Origin: Listeria grandensis FSL F6-0971 | Lineage (GTDB): Bacteria > Bacillota > Bacilli > Lactobacillales > Listeriaceae | NCBI RefSeq assembly: GCF_000525835.1 | Contig: NZ_AODD01000002.1 | Location: forward strand, 558,001 to 622,000 | Length of the DNA: 64,000 bases | Direction: 5' to 3' | In this document: positions 1-10,046 of the stretch, piece after piece | Layout of the letters: the number at the start of each line of letters is the position of its first letter | Numbering within the stretch: the first letter of the stretch is position 1 | Notes under the pieces: model-generated | Databases searched by the model: none | Seen by the model: the letters and a program-made list of their open reading frames with translations, nothing else | What the model was told of the DNA's origin: nothing | Program-made: the position numbers and the translations under genes

Positions 1-1760
1 GCACATTGCTTTGGTTGCTTGATCAGACAAAAACTGCGATGGGTGGGCGTTTGCTGAAGCAGTGGATCGATCGTCCGTTAATTCATTTAGATGAGATTGA
101 GGCGCGACAGGAGGATGTCAACAGCTTTATTAACCATTATTTCGAACGCATGGAACTGATGGAGCAGTTGAAACAGGTATATGATTTGGAACGTTTGGCG
201 GGACGCGTGGCTTATGGTAATGTGAATGCGCGCGATTTGATGCAATTGAAGCACTCGTTATATCAGGTTCCGCTGTTGAAAGAGACGTTGAAATCGATGA
301 ATCGACCGAATTTGACGCGGATTATTGATGCCATTGATCCGTGTGGGACGCTGGCCGATGTTTTAGAGCGAGCCATTAATACATCACCTCCGATTTCCAT
401 TCGAGAAGGTGGCATTATTAAAGACGGGTATAACGAGGAGCTGGATACATATCGTGATGCCAGTCGTAACGGGAAAACGTGGATTGCGGAATTGGAGCGT
501 CAAGAGCGCGAGTTAACGGGGATTAGATCGCTGAAAGTTGGTTTTAACCGCGTGTTTGGCTATTATATCGAGGTTACGAAAGCGAACATTGCTGCTCTGC
601 CGGAAAATCGTTATGAGCGCAAACAGACTTTGACCAATGCCGAGCGCTATATCACACCTGAGTTGAAGGAGAAAGAGCGCCTCATTTTAGATGCCGAGGA
701 AAAAAGTATCGAACTTGAGTATTCATTATTTATTGCGGTTCGAGAAACGGTCAAGCAATACATCGAACGTCTCCAAAAGTTAGCGAAAGTCATCAGCGAA
801 ATCGATTGCTTGCAAAGCTTTGCTAATATTAGTGAGAACAATCATTTTGTAAAGCCAATCATGAATAAAACGGGTGACTTGGAGATCATTCAAGGACGCC
901 ACCCAGTTGTGGAGAAAGTGATGGGCACGCAGAGCTACGTTGCGAACGATTGCGTGATGAATGACTCGCGTGGTATGTTGCTAATCACGGGGCCAAATAT
1001 GTCTGGTAAGAGTACGTACATGCGTCAAATTGCGCTAACGGCGATCATGGCGCAAGTCGGTTGCTATATCCCAGCAGAACAAGCAATATTGCCTATTTTC
1101 GATCAAATTTTCACACGGATTGGTGCAGCGGATGACTTGATTGCTGGGCAGAGTACGTTTATGGTGGAAATGCTCGAAGCGCGTAATGCGATTGTGAATG
1201 CCACTGCGAACAGTCTTATTTTGTTTGATGAAATTGGGCGTGGGACGGCGACGTATGATGGTATGGCACTGGCCCAAGCGATTATTGAATATATTCATGA
1301 AGAGGTGCACGCTAAAACCCTGTTCTCGACGCATTACCACGAGCTGACGATTTTAGATGAGACCTTACCACAGATGCATAATGTCCATGTGAGCGCGGTA
1401 GAAGAGGATGGTAAAGTGGTCTTTCTCCATAAAATTGAAAACGGCCCTGCGGATAAGAGCTACGGTATTCATGTGGCTGAGCTCGCTAATTTACCGCAAA
1501 AGTTGATCGGTCGAGCACGCCATATTTTGGAACAGTTGGAGAGTTCGGAGGATAAAATTATCGTACCAGATCAGGCTGTCAGTGTCCCAGATATCCGAGA
1601 AGAGGTGCAGCTCTCGATGTTTCCGATTGAAGAAAAGACGGTTCGCACAAAACAAGAACAAACATTGATCAAGCTCCTTAAAAATATCGATTTGATGCAT
1701 ATGACGCCGATGGATGCGATGTCAACGCTTTATGATCTACAGAAAAAAGCAAAGGAATAG
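1..1760 (+). CDS. mutS: DNA mismatch repair ATPase MutS (C-terminal two thirds, cut by window edge)
   Basis: MutS recognises mismatches and, as an ATP-switched clamp, recruits MutL. The frame is open to the left edge (TTG at 6 is internal), leaving about 585 residues of the roughly 860 usual for the family. Visible parts are the lever/clamp region and the ABC-type ATPase: Walker [10 protein letters not shown] near residue 328 of this fragment, Walker [12 protein letters not shown] and the STHYHEL switch. The C-terminal tail after about residue 505 is variable, as in other MutS proteins. It ends 18 bases before mutL on the same strand, the usual mutSL operon. Identification is secure; only the 5' end is missing because of the window. 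Confidence 0.98.
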   Translation, partial: TLLWLLDQTKTAMGGRLLKQWIDRPLIHLDEIEARQEDVNSFINHYFERMELMEQLKQVYDLERLAGRVAYGNVNARDLMQLKHSLYQVPLLKETLKSMNRPNLTRIIDAIDPCGTLADVLERAINTSPPISIREGGIIKDGYNEELDTYRDASRNGKTWIAELERQERELTGIRSLKVGFNRVFGYYIEVTKANIAALPENRYERKQTLTNAERYITPELKEKERLILDAEEKSIELEYSLFIAVRETVKQYIERLQKLAKVISEIDCLQSFANISENNHFVKPIMNKTGDLEIIQGRHPVVEKVMGTQSYVANDCVMNDSRGMLLITGPNMSGKSTYMRQIALTAIMAQVGCYIPAEQAILPIFDQIFTRIGAADDLIAGQSTFMVEMLEARNAIVNATANSLILFDEIGRGTATYDGMALAQAIIEYIHEEVHAKTLFSTHYHELTILDETLPQMHNVHVSAVEEDGKVVFLHKIENGPADKSYGIHVAELANLPQKLIGRARHILEQLESSEDKIIVPDQAVSVPDIREEVQLSMFPIEEKTVRTKQEQTLIKLLKNIDLMHMTPMDAMSTLYDLQKKAKE

Positions 1761-1778
1761 GAAGGCAGGTGGATCAGG

Positions 1779-3638
1779 ATGCCTAAAATTATCGAATTAA
1801 CCGATGCACTATCCAATAAAATCGCGGCGGGGGAAGTGGTGGAACGCCCAGCTTCTGTCGTGAAAGAACTTGTCGAAAATGCGATTGATGCGAAAAGCAC
1901 TGTGATTGATGTCCTCGTTGAAGAAGGTGGGCTAAACAAGATTACAATCATTGATAATGGTGTAGGCATCCCTTCGGAAGAGGTTTCTGTGGCTTTTAAA
2001 CGCCATGCAACGAGCAAGATTAAGAATGAACATGATTTGTTTCGTGTACACACGCTCGGTTTTCGCGGTGAGGCTTTGCCAAGTATTGCGTCGGTGTCGT
2101 ATTTAGAAATGACGACGGCAACCGGTGATGGTGCTGGGACGAAGATTACGGTCGAAGGCGGTAAGGAAGTCGAGAAGCAGAGTGCTCAAGCCAGAAAGGG
2201 TACAGAAATTCAAGTGTCGAATCTGTTTTTCAATACACCGGCCAGGTTGAAATACTTGAAGAGTTTGCATACGGAACTTGGTAATATTACAGATATTATG
2301 AATCGGTTAGCCTTGTCGCATCCAGAAATCAGTTTCCTTTTTTCGCATAATGGGAAGAGTTTGTTGAAAACCAATGGAAACGGTGATTTACAGCAAGTGA
2401 TGGCATCGATATACGGTTTGGCCGTTGCGAAAAAAATGATTCCAATTCAAGCGGAGTCGCTAGATTTCAAATTAACGGGTTACGCAGCGCTACCAGAGGT
2501 GAATCGCTCTAACCGAAATTATATTTCAACGATCGTGAATGGTCGCTTTATTAAAAACTACGCGTTAGTTCGCGCCATACAAGAGGGCTATCATACGTTG
2601 CTACCGATTGGACGTTTTCCAATTTTAGTATTACAAATTGAGATGGATCCGCTGATTGTGGATGTGAATGTGCATCCTGCAAAATTAGAAGTACGCTTGA
2701 GTAAAGAAGCAGAACTTGGTCAATTTATTGCGAGCACGTTGAAAGCGACTTTTCATAAAGAACAGCTGATTCCGGATGCCGCCCCTTCGAAACGACAAAA
2801 ACTTGCTTCCGAGCAATTAGCGATGAATTTTGACGGTAGGCAAGAGGAGGCGCCTGATACTGATACTATGTCTGAGCAAACGGCGCCAGCGTATCAACCG
2901 ACATATTCGACAGCGCCGAAATCAGCCGAAGAGCTACCAACAAGTGACGCGCTACCAGAGGAACCTCCACTTTTTATTAATGAAACGTTTGCAGAATATG
3001 ATGTTACGAAGCCTGTCGTGCACACCGAATATGAAGCACCTGCTAGATCTAAGGAACGCATGCCAAAAATGTATCCTGTCGGTCAAGTTCACGCAACCTA
3101 TATCGTGGCTCAAAACGAAATGGGGATGTATCTGATCGATCAGCATGCCGCGCAAGAACGCATTAAATATGAATTTTACCGCGAAAAAATTGGAGAAGTT
3201 GATCGAGAGTTGCAACAATTACTCGTTCCGATCGTGCTTGATTTCTCGACGGATGAATTTATTAAGTTACGCGATCAAAAAGCAAAACTTGAAGAAGTCG
3301 GTGTTTTCTTAGAGATTTTTGGACAAAATAGTTTTATTATCCGAGAGCATCCGACTTGGTTGCCCAAAGGAGAAGAAGAAAGTACGTTGCGAGATATTTT
3401 AGACGAGGCGCTCCATAAACCGCAGATCAGCATTCATAAACTACGAGAAGACGCGGCTATTATGATGAGTTGCAAGAAATCGATTAAGGCGAATCATTAT
3501 TTAACGCAGGAGGATATGGAGACGTTGCTAGACACTTTGCGTGAAGCAAGTGATCCCTTTACATGCCCACATGGCCGACCTGTGATCATCCAGTATTCGA
3601 CATACGAACTCGAAAAAATGTTTAAACGCATCATGTAA
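1779..3638 (+). CDS. mutL: DNA mismatch repair endonuclease MutL
   Basis: MutL couples MutS mismatch recognition to strand incision. The 619-residue protein has the GHKL ATPase motifs at its N-terminus (ENAIDA, DNGVGI, GFRGEAL) and a linker rich in Pro/Thr/Glu around residues 345-430. The C-terminal domain carries the endonuclease motif [12 protein letters not shown] near residue 454. It also has SCKKSIKA and CPHGRP, which are metal-site motifs of MutL proteins with nicking activity. This fits a genome that relies on MutL rather than MutH for strand cutting. ATG is preceded by a purine-rich site (ggaaggcaggtgg). It lies directly downstream of mutS and is presumably cotranscribed. Confidence 0.97.
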   Translation: MPKIIELTDALSNKIAAGEVVERPASVVKELVENAIDAKSTVIDVLVEEGGLNKITIIDNGVGIPSEEVSVAFKRHATSKIKNEHDLFRVHTLGFRGEALPSIASVSYLEMTTATGDGAGTKITVEGGKEVEKQSAQARKGTEIQVSNLFFNTPARLKYLKSLHTELGNITDIMNRLALSHPEISFLFSHNGKSLLKTNGNGDLQQVMASIYGLAVAKKMIPIQAESLDFKLTGYAALPEVNRSNRNYISTIVNGRFIKNYALVRAIQEGYHTLLPIGRFPILVLQIEMDPLIVDVNVHPAKLEVRLSKEAELGQFIASTLKATFHKEQLIPDAAPSKRQKLASEQLAMNFDGRQEEAPDTDTMSEQTAPAYQPTYSTAPKSAEELPTSDALPEEPPLFINETFAEYDVTKPVVHTEYEAPARSKERMPKMYPVGQVHATYIVAQNEMGMYLIDQHAAQERIKYEFYREKIGEVDRELQQLLVPIVLDFSTDEFIKLRDQKAKLEEVGVFLEIFGQNSFIIREHPTWLPKGEEESTLRDILDEALHKPQISIHKLREDAAIMMSCKKSIKANHYLTQEDMETLLDTLREASDPFTCPHGRPVIIQYSTYELEKMFKRIM

Positions 3639-3659
3639 TTTTTAAAGGAGCGAAAAAAA

Positions 3660-4206
3660 ATGCCGTTTAAATGGTCAAACGATTATACCTGCTGCACATA
3701 ATCATCGTGATGTGGAGAAAATTCTGAAGCTGGATGCAGAATATATGGTGATGTTAGAAACACAAGTCGGACAACTGAAGTCGCTCGTCCAATTGGCAGC
3801 TTCGGGAGGCAAAAAAGTGATTTTGCATGCCGATTTGATTCATGGCTTGAAAAACGATGAATATGCTGTGGATTTTCTTTGTCAGGATGTCCGCCCGGCT
3901 GGAATTATCTCCACGCGTGGCAACGTTATTTTAAAAGCAAAGCAACACAAAGTACTCGCGATTCAAAGGCTTTTCATGCTGGATTCGAGCGCTTTTACAA
4001 AAGGTACCGCACTCGTTCAAAAAGTCCAACCAGATTACATCGAATTATTACCAGGTATTTTGCCAACGATGGTGGAAAAGATGACGGAACTACTTCATAT
4101 TCCAGTTATCGCGGGTGGATTAATTACGACGCAAATACAAATCGATGAAATTTTGGCAGCAAATGCTACAGCTATCACGACATCTCAAAAATCACTTTGG
4201 AAATGA
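3660..4206 (+). pseudogene. glpP: GlpP-type glycerol uptake operon antiterminator, frameshifted at codon 4
   Basis: GlpP proteins bind glycerol-3-phosphate and leader mRNA to allow glp operon transcription. ATG at 3660 has a good ribosome site (aaaggag) but runs only 13 codons. The true frame resumes immediately as NGQTIIPAAHNHRDVEKIL and continues uninterrupted to 4206. One surplus A in the AAA at 3669-3671 explains the break; removing it restores MPFNGQTIIPAAHN, the expected start, and a protein of about 181 residues, normal for GlpP. In-frame GTG at 3712 could give only a truncated form. Twelve bases separate it from the ribokinase. Whether this is a real mutation or a base-call error cannot be decided here. 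Confidence 0.85.
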
Positions 4207-4218
4207 GGGATTAGCAAG

Positions 4219-5067
4219 ATGGGGAAAATTGTTGTTATTGGGAGTATTAATATGGATATCGCTACAGAGCTATCCGAAATGCCGCAAATAGGTGAGACGG
4301 TGAAAGGGAACGCTGCGGTGATATCACCAGGTGGTAAGGGCGCCAATCAAGCGGTTGCTGCAGCAAAGCTCGGCGGGGATGTCATGATGGTCGGCATGAT
4401 TGGAAATGATGCTTTTGGAGCAGATGCGCTGGCTAATTTAAATTCCGTTTGCATTGACGTCACGCATGTTCGAAGTATCGATGCTACGACAGGACTGGCG
4501 ATGATTTTGCGGGAGCGTGGAGATAATCGGATTATCGTTGCTCCTGGCGCTAATCACGCTTGGCCAAGCGATCTGCCATTAACAGAGATCATTTCAGAAG
4601 CATCAATCGTTCTACTGCAAAATGAGATTCCATTTCCAATCATTGAAAAAGTGGTCGATATAGCAGCGCGCTACCATGTTCCAACTATCTTTGATCCCGC
4701 ACCTGTGGACCATTTCCCAGTATCATTTTTGCGAAAGATCACGTATTTGACACCAAATGAAAGTGAATCCAAGCAACTACCGGACGATATGCTCCATGGA
4801 AAAACAGAAGCTTTGCTCGTAACGCTAGGAAAAGAGGGCGTTCAGCTCTGTTTGCCCCATGAAAAAGTAACGATTCCAGCCGTTCCGGTGGATGTAAAAG
4901 ATTCTACTGGCGCTGGAGATACGTTCAATGGTGCCTTTGCTGTTGCGATTACATCAGGAAAATCATTGCAAGAAGCTGTTCGTTTCGCAAATAAAGCCGC
5001 AGCGATTAGTACAACAAAAATAGGCGCACAATCAGGAATGCCAATATTAACTGATATAGAAAGCTAA
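4219..5067 (+). CDS. rbsK: Ribokinase-like PfkB family sugar kinase
   Basis: Predicted to phosphorylate ribose (or a related sugar) with ATP in the cytosol. The 282-residue protein opens with VVIGSINMDI and the GGKGANQAVAAA sugar-binding signature near residues 37-48. It ends with the PfkB catalytic signature DSTGAGDTFNGA around residue 231, with the catalytic Asp in GAGD. It is slightly shorter than typical ribokinases (about 300) but has no visible break. It follows glpP by 12 bases, so the two are probably cotranscribed; no ribose transporter is nearby, so the substrate is inferred from family only. A terminator follows at once. Confidence 0.9.
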   Translation: MGKIVVIGSINMDIATELSEMPQIGETVKGNAAVISPGGKGANQAVAAAKLGGDVMMVGMIGNDAFGADALANLNSVCIDVTHVRSIDATTGLAMILRERGDNRIIVAPGANHAWPSDLPLTEIISEASIVLLQNEIPFPIIEKVVDIAARYHVPTIFDPAPVDHFPVSFLRKITYLTPNESESKQLPDDMLHGKTEALLVTLGKEGVQLCLPHEKVTIPAVPVDVKDSTGAGDTFNGAFAVAITSGKSLQEAVRFANKAAAISTTKIGAQSGMPILTDIES

Positions 5068-5094
5068 TCTCGAAAAGGGGTTAGCTTTTCTTCG
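5060..5094 (+). terminator. Rho-independent terminator after ribokinase
   Basis: Perfect 8-bp stem AAAGCTAA / TTAGCTTT (5060-5067 and 5081-5088) around a 13-base loop, followed by TTCTTCGTTT. The left arm overlaps the last codons of the ribokinase gene. Confidence 0.8.
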
Positions 5095-5304
5095 TTTGTA
5101 ACAGTTTATGTAAAGTCATTGTGTCCCAATGTTTAGCGATTTGATACAGAATCAGAAGAAATATATCTGTATTATAACAGAAATAACGATTCTCAATAGT
5201 ACAGGAATATTATTGTATTGCATATAAATTATTTTCTAACTTATTTAAGAATAATGATAATCTAGAAAATATGTGATACCAATGACTTAGCGCTAAAAAA
5301 AGAA

Positions 5305-5384
5305 TGAAAGCACTTTATTATATTGGGAAAACGATGAAATTTTTATGTGAAAACTGTAGCATTATTTTTAATTTGTGGTATGAT
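5305..5384 (+). promoter_or_regulatory. pflB upstream region: extended -10 promoter and possible cre site
   Basis: The 398-base gap before pflB (5068-5465) contains an extended -10 element TGgTATGAT (5376-5384), about 80 bases upstream of the start codon, with no clear -35. Upstream at 5305-5318, TGAAAGCACTTTAT resembles a catabolite-responsive element (TGWAANCGNTNWCA) but lacks the central CG and the right-hand CA, so it is a weak candidate. The rest of the gap is AT-rich without further recognisable structure. Fermentation genes of this kind are often under CcpA and redox control, but only the promoter is visible here. Confidence 0.45.
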
Positions 5385-5465
5385 AACAGTATAGAAGTTA
5401 CTTGGGTAGCTTTGCTCAGCTTTTAACGCTCATAAATGAACAATAAAACGTAGGAGGTTTCCGTG

Positions 5466-7697
5466 ATGAAAGAACAATGGTTTGAATTTACAGGTGGTAA
5501 CTGGGAAAATGAAATTGATGTAAGAGACTTTATTATGAAGAACTACAGATTGTATGAAGGTGATGACACTTTCCTAGTAGGTCCTACAAATGCAACATCG
5601 CAATTATGGGATCAAGTTATGGATTTAACAAAGCAAGAACGGGAGAATGGTGGCGTACTGGATATGGATACAAAAATCGTATCAACGATCACTTCGCACA
5701 ATCCTGGATACTTAAATAAAGATTTAGAAACAGTAGTGGGCGTGCAAACAGACGTACCGTTTAAACGCTCATTACAACCTTTCGGCGGAATCCGTATGGC
5801 AGAGCTAGCGTGTGAAGCATACGGCTATGAAGTCGACAAAGAGATTTCAAGCATTTTCAGAGATTGGCGCAAAACGCATAACCAAGGTGTTTTTGATGCC
5901 TATAATGACGAAATGCGTGCCGCTCGTAAATCTGGTGTCATTACAGGACTTCCAGATGCATACGGACGTGGACGCATCATCGGTGACTACCGTCGTGTCG
6001 CTTTATACGGTGTAGATCGTCTAATTGAAGACAAGAAGAAAGACCTGAAGAATACAGGACTTCGCACAATGAGTGATGATATTATTCGTTTACGCGAGGA
6101 ACTAAATGAACAAATCCGCGCATTGGGTGAGTTGAAACAACTTGGAGCGCAACACGGTTTTGATATTTCGAAACCAGCAACAACAGCGCAAGAAGCTTTC
6201 CAATGGTTATACTTCGGCTATCTTGCAGCAATCAAAGAGCAAAATGGTGCTGCCATGAGCTTAGGCCGTACATCAACATTTCTTGATATCTTCGTAGAAC
6301 GCGATCTTCGCAACGGTACACTAACAGAAGTGGAAGCACAAGAAATCGTGGATCACTTTATCATGAAACTACGTCTTGTAAAATTCGCTCGTACACCAGA
6401 CTATAACGAATTATTCTCTGGAGATCCAACATGGGTAACAGAATCAATTGGTGGTATTTCAGAAGATGGGCTACCGCTTGTAACGAAAAACTCTTTCCGT
6501 TTCTTACACACCCTAAACAACTTAGGACCAGCTCCTGAACCAAACTTAACCGTACTTTGGTCGACACAATTACCATCAGGATTCAAGAAATTCTGTGCTA
6601 AAATGTCTATCAAAACCAGTGCTATCCAATATGAAAACGACGATGTTATGCGTCCTAAATGGGGCGATGACTACGGAATCGCATGCTGTGTATCCGCAAT
6701 GCGTATTGGTAAACAAATGCAATTCTTTGGCGCGCGTGCCAACCTTGCGAAAACATTGCTTTACGCGATTAATGGTGGTATAGATGAGAAATCAAAAGCA
6801 CAAGTTGGTCCAGCATTCCAAGCCATTACTTCCGAAGTATTAGATTACGAAGAAGTTATGGTGAAATATGATGAAATGATGGAATGGATTGCCGAGTTGT
6901 ATCTCAATACATTAAACGTTATCCATTACATGCATGATAAATATGCGTATGAACGTTTGGAAATGGCGTTACATGATACACACGTGTTACGTACGATGGC
7001 TACAGGTATTGCCGGACTTTCCGTTGCAGCCGATTCCTTGAGTGCGATCAAATATGCACAAGTAAAACCAATCCGCGATGAAAATGGTATTGCGGTTGAT
7101 TTTGAAATCATCGGTGACTATCCTAAATACGGAAACAACGATGATCGTGTGGATCAAATCGCTGTGGACCTTCTAAAAGCGTTCATGACGAAAGTAAGAA
7201 AACATAAAACATACCGTGATTCCGTTCATACAACATCTGTTCTTACCATTACATCGAACGTTGTATATGGTAAGAAAACTGGTAACACACCCGATGGACG
7301 CCGCGCTGGCGAACCTTTCGCACCAGGGGCAAATCCAATGCATGGTCGTGATACAAAAGGTGCCCTAGCATCACTTTCATCGGTTGCGAAACTTCCGTAC
7401 GAATATGGTCAAGATGGAATTTCTAACACCTTCTCCATTGTACCAAAAGCGTTAGGCCGCGAAGATGAGTCGCAAATCAATAACTTAGTAGCCATGCTTG
7501 ATGGTTACTCCACAAAAATGGGCCATCATTTAAATATCAACGTCTTCAACCGTGACACATTGCTTGATGCCATGGATCATCCAGAAGAATATCCGCAATT
7601 AACGATTCGTGTATCTGGTTACGCTGTTAATTTCATTAAACTGACGCGTGAACAACAATTAGATGTCATCCATCGTACCATGCACGAATCTATGTAA
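5466..7697 (+). CDS. pflB: Formate C-acetyltransferase (pyruvate formate-lyase)
   Basis: Cleaves pyruvate with CoA to acetyl-CoA and formate during anaerobic mixed-acid fermentation. The 743-residue length is standard. The adjacent catalytic cysteines are in IACCVSAM (Cys407-Cys408) and the glycyl-radical site is in RVSGYAV near Gly718. ATG at 5466 is chosen over GTG at 5463 because it sits about 7 bases after the strong taggagg site. Codon use is biased towards preferred codons compared with its neighbours, consistent with high expression. The activase gene pflA follows. Confidence 0.98.
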   Translation: MKEQWFEFTGGNWENEIDVRDFIMKNYRLYEGDDTFLVGPTNATSQLWDQVMDLTKQERENGGVLDMDTKIVSTITSHNPGYLNKDLETVVGVQTDVPFKRSLQPFGGIRMAELACEAYGYEVDKEISSIFRDWRKTHNQGVFDAYNDEMRAARKSGVITGLPDAYGRGRIIGDYRRVALYGVDRLIEDKKKDLKNTGLRTMSDDIIRLREELNEQIRALGELKQLGAQHGFDISKPATTAQEAFQWLYFGYLAAIKEQNGAAMSLGRTSTFLDIFVERDLRNGTLTEVEAQEIVDHFIMKLRLVKFARTPDYNELFSGDPTWVTESIGGISEDGLPLVTKNSFRFLHTLNNLGPAPEPNLTVLWSTQLPSGFKKFCAKMSIKTSAIQYENDDVMRPKWGDDYGIACCVSAMRIGKQMQFFGARANLAKTLLYAINGGIDEKSKAQVGPAFQAITSEVLDYEEVMVKYDEMMEWIAELYLNTLNVIHYMHDKYAYERLEMALHDTHVLRTMATGIAGLSVAADSLSAIKYAQVKPIRDENGIAVDFEIIGDYPKYGNNDDRVDQIAVDLLKAFMTKVRKHKTYRDSVHTTSVLTITSNVVYGKKTGNTPDGRRAGEPFAPGANPMHGRDTKGALASLSSVAKLPYEYGQDGISNTFSIVPKALGREDESQINNLVAMLDGYSTKMGHHLNINVFNRDTLLDAMDHPEEYPQLTIRVSGYAVNFIKLTREQQLDVIHRTMHESM

Positions 7698-7727
7698 GTT
7701 AGCGAAACGAGAAGCGAGGAAATAATA

Positions 7728-7756
7728 ATAGGGATTGTGCTAGTTACAATCCCTAT
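7728..7756 (+). promoter_or_regulatory. Intercistronic stem-loop between pflB and pflA
   Basis: A perfect 11-bp stem ATAGGGATTGT / ACAATCCCTAT encloses a 7-base loop between the pflB stop and the pflA ribosome site. It has no T-run after it, so it is more likely an mRNA-stabilising or processing hairpin that sets unequal expression of the enzyme and its activase than a full terminator. Confidence 0.65.
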
Positions 7757-7796
7757 CTGTTGTAAGGTAGTCAATCACGAAAGGAAGAGAAGTACA

Positions 7797-8543
7797 ATGT
7801 CTGAAGTTATTGGTCGAGTTCATTCCGTAGAAACAATGGGGACTGTTGACGGTCCTGGGATTCGTTTTATTGTTTTTATGCAAGGTTGTTTGTTGCGTTG
7901 CCAATTTTGTCATAATCCGGATACTTGGAAGATTGGAATTGGGGAGGAAAGAACTGCACAGGACGTTTTTGAGGAAGCTTATAAGTATAAGGCTTTCATG
8001 GATGCTTCAGGCGGAGGTATTACTGTCAGCGGTGGAGAACCATTGCTACAAGTAGACTTCTTAATTGAACTCTTTACTCTTTGTCAAAAAGCAGGAATCC
8101 ATACTACTATCGATTCTTGTGGTGGTTGCTTTACAAGAGATCCTGAATTTATCGCAAAGCTAGATCGCTTAATGAAAGTAACAGATTTGATTTTGCTGGA
8201 CATTAAACAGATTGATCCTGCGAAGCATTTGAAATTAACGACGCGTCCAAATGCTCCAATTCTTGATTTTGCACAGTATTTAGCAGATAAAGAACAACCG
8301 ATTTGGATACGCCACGTATTAATTCCAACAAAAACAGATGATCCGGATGATCTTACTAAATTACATGCGTTCATCACGGCGCTTCCCAATGTGGAAAGAG
8401 TAGAGGTACTGCCTTATCATACGATGGGCGTCTACAAATGGGAGAACCTTGGAATCAGATATCCTTTAGAAGGTATTGAAGCCCCTGAAGATGATGTGAT
8501 AGATATGGCAAATCGTATTTTAGAAACTCAAAAATATAATTAA
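7797..8543 (+). CDS. pflA: Pyruvate formate-lyase activating enzyme (radical SAM)
   Basis: Installs the glycyl radical on PflB using a [4Fe-4S] cluster and S-adenosylmethionine. The cluster motif CLLRCQFC (CX3CX2C) is near residue 30 and is preceded by the typical GTVDGPGIRFIVFMQGC stretch; GGGITVSGGEPLLQ follows. ATG at 7797 (MSEVIGRVHS) is chosen because it is preceded by aaaggaagagaag; the longer open frame from 7737 runs through the upstream hairpin and is not family-like. The 248-residue length is normal. It is 99 bases downstream of pflB. Confidence 0.96.
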   Translation: MSEVIGRVHSVETMGTVDGPGIRFIVFMQGCLLRCQFCHNPDTWKIGIGEERTAQDVFEEAYKYKAFMDASGGGITVSGGEPLLQVDFLIELFTLCQKAGIHTTIDSCGGCFTRDPEFIAKLDRLMKVTDLILLDIKQIDPAKHLKLTTRPNAPILDFAQYLADKEQPIWIRHVLIPTKTDDPDDLTKLHAFITALPNVERVEVLPYHTMGVYKWENLGIRYPLEGIEAPEDDVIDMANRILETQKYN

Positions 8544-8545
8544 AA

Positions 8546-8584
8546 AACAAAAGCGGCGTAAATAACATTTTGCGTCGTTTTATT
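8546..8584 (+). terminator. Terminator after pflA
   Basis: Hairpin AAAAGCGGCG / CGTCGTTTTA with two G-U pairs and a run of T, immediately after the pflA stop. Confidence 0.65.
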
Positions 8585-8710
8585 ACTTTTAAATTACAAA
8601 AAAGTCTATTATATTTCAAAAAATGATATTTAAGACAGATAATGCTTGAATTATCATGAAAATTATGTTTAAATTGTTATAGTAGAGGAATAAAAAGGAG
8701 GCAGTAAGCA

Positions 8711-9595
8711 ATGAGACAAAGTAGAAGGTCGCAAGCAAAAAACATCCAGTCGTCAAAGTTGAAGTGGCTCATCGCTATCATCGCAGCGACAGTTGTGTTG
8801 ACAATTGGGGGGTTAGTTGTCACCAATAATTTATTTACACAAAGCGCCTCATCTAAAGAATTACTGGTACTAAAAGCAGAAGCCGTTTCTGTGCAACATT
8901 GGAAGGTGCCAGCGAAGAAACAACCAATTAGTGCAGCTCCAAAAGACCCACCTGGTCCAGCGCAAGGCAAAAAAGTCGTTTATTTAACGTTTGATGATGG
9001 ACCGAGTGCTTACTTAAAGCAGTTTTTAGAGATACTTGAGAAAGAAAAAGCGCCTTCTTCATTTTTCTTTGTGGGAAATGAATTTCCGAATAGTGATAAG
9101 GCAACCTTCCAACGAATGGTTAGTAGTGGATTTGTGATTGGTTTACATAGCTACACACATGACGCTAAGCAGCTATATCGTAAGAAAAATCCTACATTTA
9201 TTAGTGAAATGAGCCGTGAGCGAGATAAATTTGAAGAATTGAGTGGCATCCGCACGAATTTAATACGTGCACCTTATGGCAGTACGTATTTGACAAAACA
9301 GCAAGTTGAACAAACGAAACAGAATGGTTTCCGATTGGTTGATTGGAATATTGATAGTAATGACTGGCGCTATAGCTCAGGTAACTCTGGTGCGGTGTAT
9401 CAGAACGTACTATCACAAGTTAATGCTTATGCTGGTAGCAATGAGCCGCTAGTTATTCTATTCCATGAACGTAAAAATACACTAGAAGCATTACCGAAAA
9501 TTATTAAAATGTTACGTGAGAAAGGATATGTATTCCAAGCATATCACGAAAACGAGACTTTACACGAAAATTTTCACAAAGACCCTAATTTATGA
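8711..9595 (+). CDS. Membrane-anchored polysaccharide deacetylase (NodB domain)
   Basis: Likely removes N-acetyl groups from a cell-envelope glycan. A basic N-terminus (RQSRRSQ) is followed by a membrane segment at about residues 17-40, then a NodB domain from about residue 90. Metal and catalytic motifs are visible: YLTFDDGPS, SFFFVGNEF, GLHSYTHDA (the His-His pair) and RAPYGS. At 294 residues it is much shorter than the peptidoglycan deacetylase PgdA, so the substrate is unresolved. A strong aaaggagg site precedes ATG 8711. It has its own terminator and appears to be monocistronic. Confidence 0.88.
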   Translation: MRQSRRSQAKNIQSSKLKWLIAIIAATVVLTIGGLVVTNNLFTQSASSKELLVLKAEAVSVQHWKVPAKKQPISAAPKDPPGPAQGKKVVYLTFDDGPSAYLKQFLEILEKEKAPSSFFFVGNEFPNSDKATFQRMVSSGFVIGLHSYTHDAKQLYRKKNPTFISEMSRERDKFEELSGIRTNLIRAPYGSTYLTKQQVEQTKQNGFRLVDWNIDSNDWRYSSGNSGAVYQNVLSQVNAYAGSNEPLVILFHERKNTLEALPKIIKMLREKGYVFQAYHENETLHENFHKDPNL

Positions 9596-9600
9596 TTTGT

Positions 9601-9644
9601 AAAAAACATGATTTGCCTTTAAAATAAGGGAATCATGTTTTTTT
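9601..9644 (+). terminator. Terminator after the polysaccharide deacetylase
   Basis: Perfect stem AAAAAACATGATT / AATCATGTTTTTT with a 17-base loop, ending in a T-run. The following stretch to the toxin gene (9645-10046) holds only the palindrome and promoter listed next; no gene was recognised in it. Confidence 0.88.
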
Positions 9645-9939
9645 ATGGCATTTAGGAGGATATAAAGCTTCTTATTGGAGTAGCAGTCGGAATTTGACAT
9701 TTTTGTACGGTAGACGTTTTTTAGTTGAATGGCTTAAAATCCTTTAGTTGTATCCATTTACAAACGATACACTGACTCTTTCTCATTGTTAAAGAGCAAA
9801 AGAGGGTGCCGCTTTAAAACTTAAACTTTTAATGTACCTCGTAAAAGTTCCTTTTCAGGATGGCATACATGGGATAATTTGTGCAAGTGAATATAGCCAT
9901 TATTTTCAAAATTAATCCACCCAAAAACGGCATATAAAT

Positions 9940-10026
9940 GTAACAATTCTGTGTTACTCTTTTAAAGTAGTTATCAATACTTTTCTTTCTACAATTTTGA
10001 ACTTAGTATTTATAAATCGCTAAAAT
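9940..10026 (+). promoter_or_regulatory. Toxin-gene promoter with upstream palindrome
   Basis: A sigma-A type promoter TTGAAC (9997-10002), 18-base spacer, TAAAAT (10021-10026) would start transcription about 14 bases before the toxin ATG. Forty bases upstream, GTAACA-N6-TGTTAC (9940-9957) is a perfect 6-bp inverted repeat that could bind a dimeric regulator. It is not a canonical PrfA box (TTAACA-NN-TGTTAA), because the spacer is 6 instead of 2. Confidence 0.45.
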
Positions 10027-10046
10027 ACATGCAAGAGGAGGATTTT

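Noticed and set aside
5355..5360. A -35 element for the pflB promoter
   Set aside because: No TTGACA-like hexamer at 16-18 bases from the extended -10; TGTAGC is too weak to call.
9940..9957. PrfA box upstream of the toxin gene
   Set aside because: The palindrome arms are GTAACA/TGTTAC with a 6-base spacer; a PrfA box needs TTAACA-NN-TGTTAA with a 2-base spacer and a position near -41.
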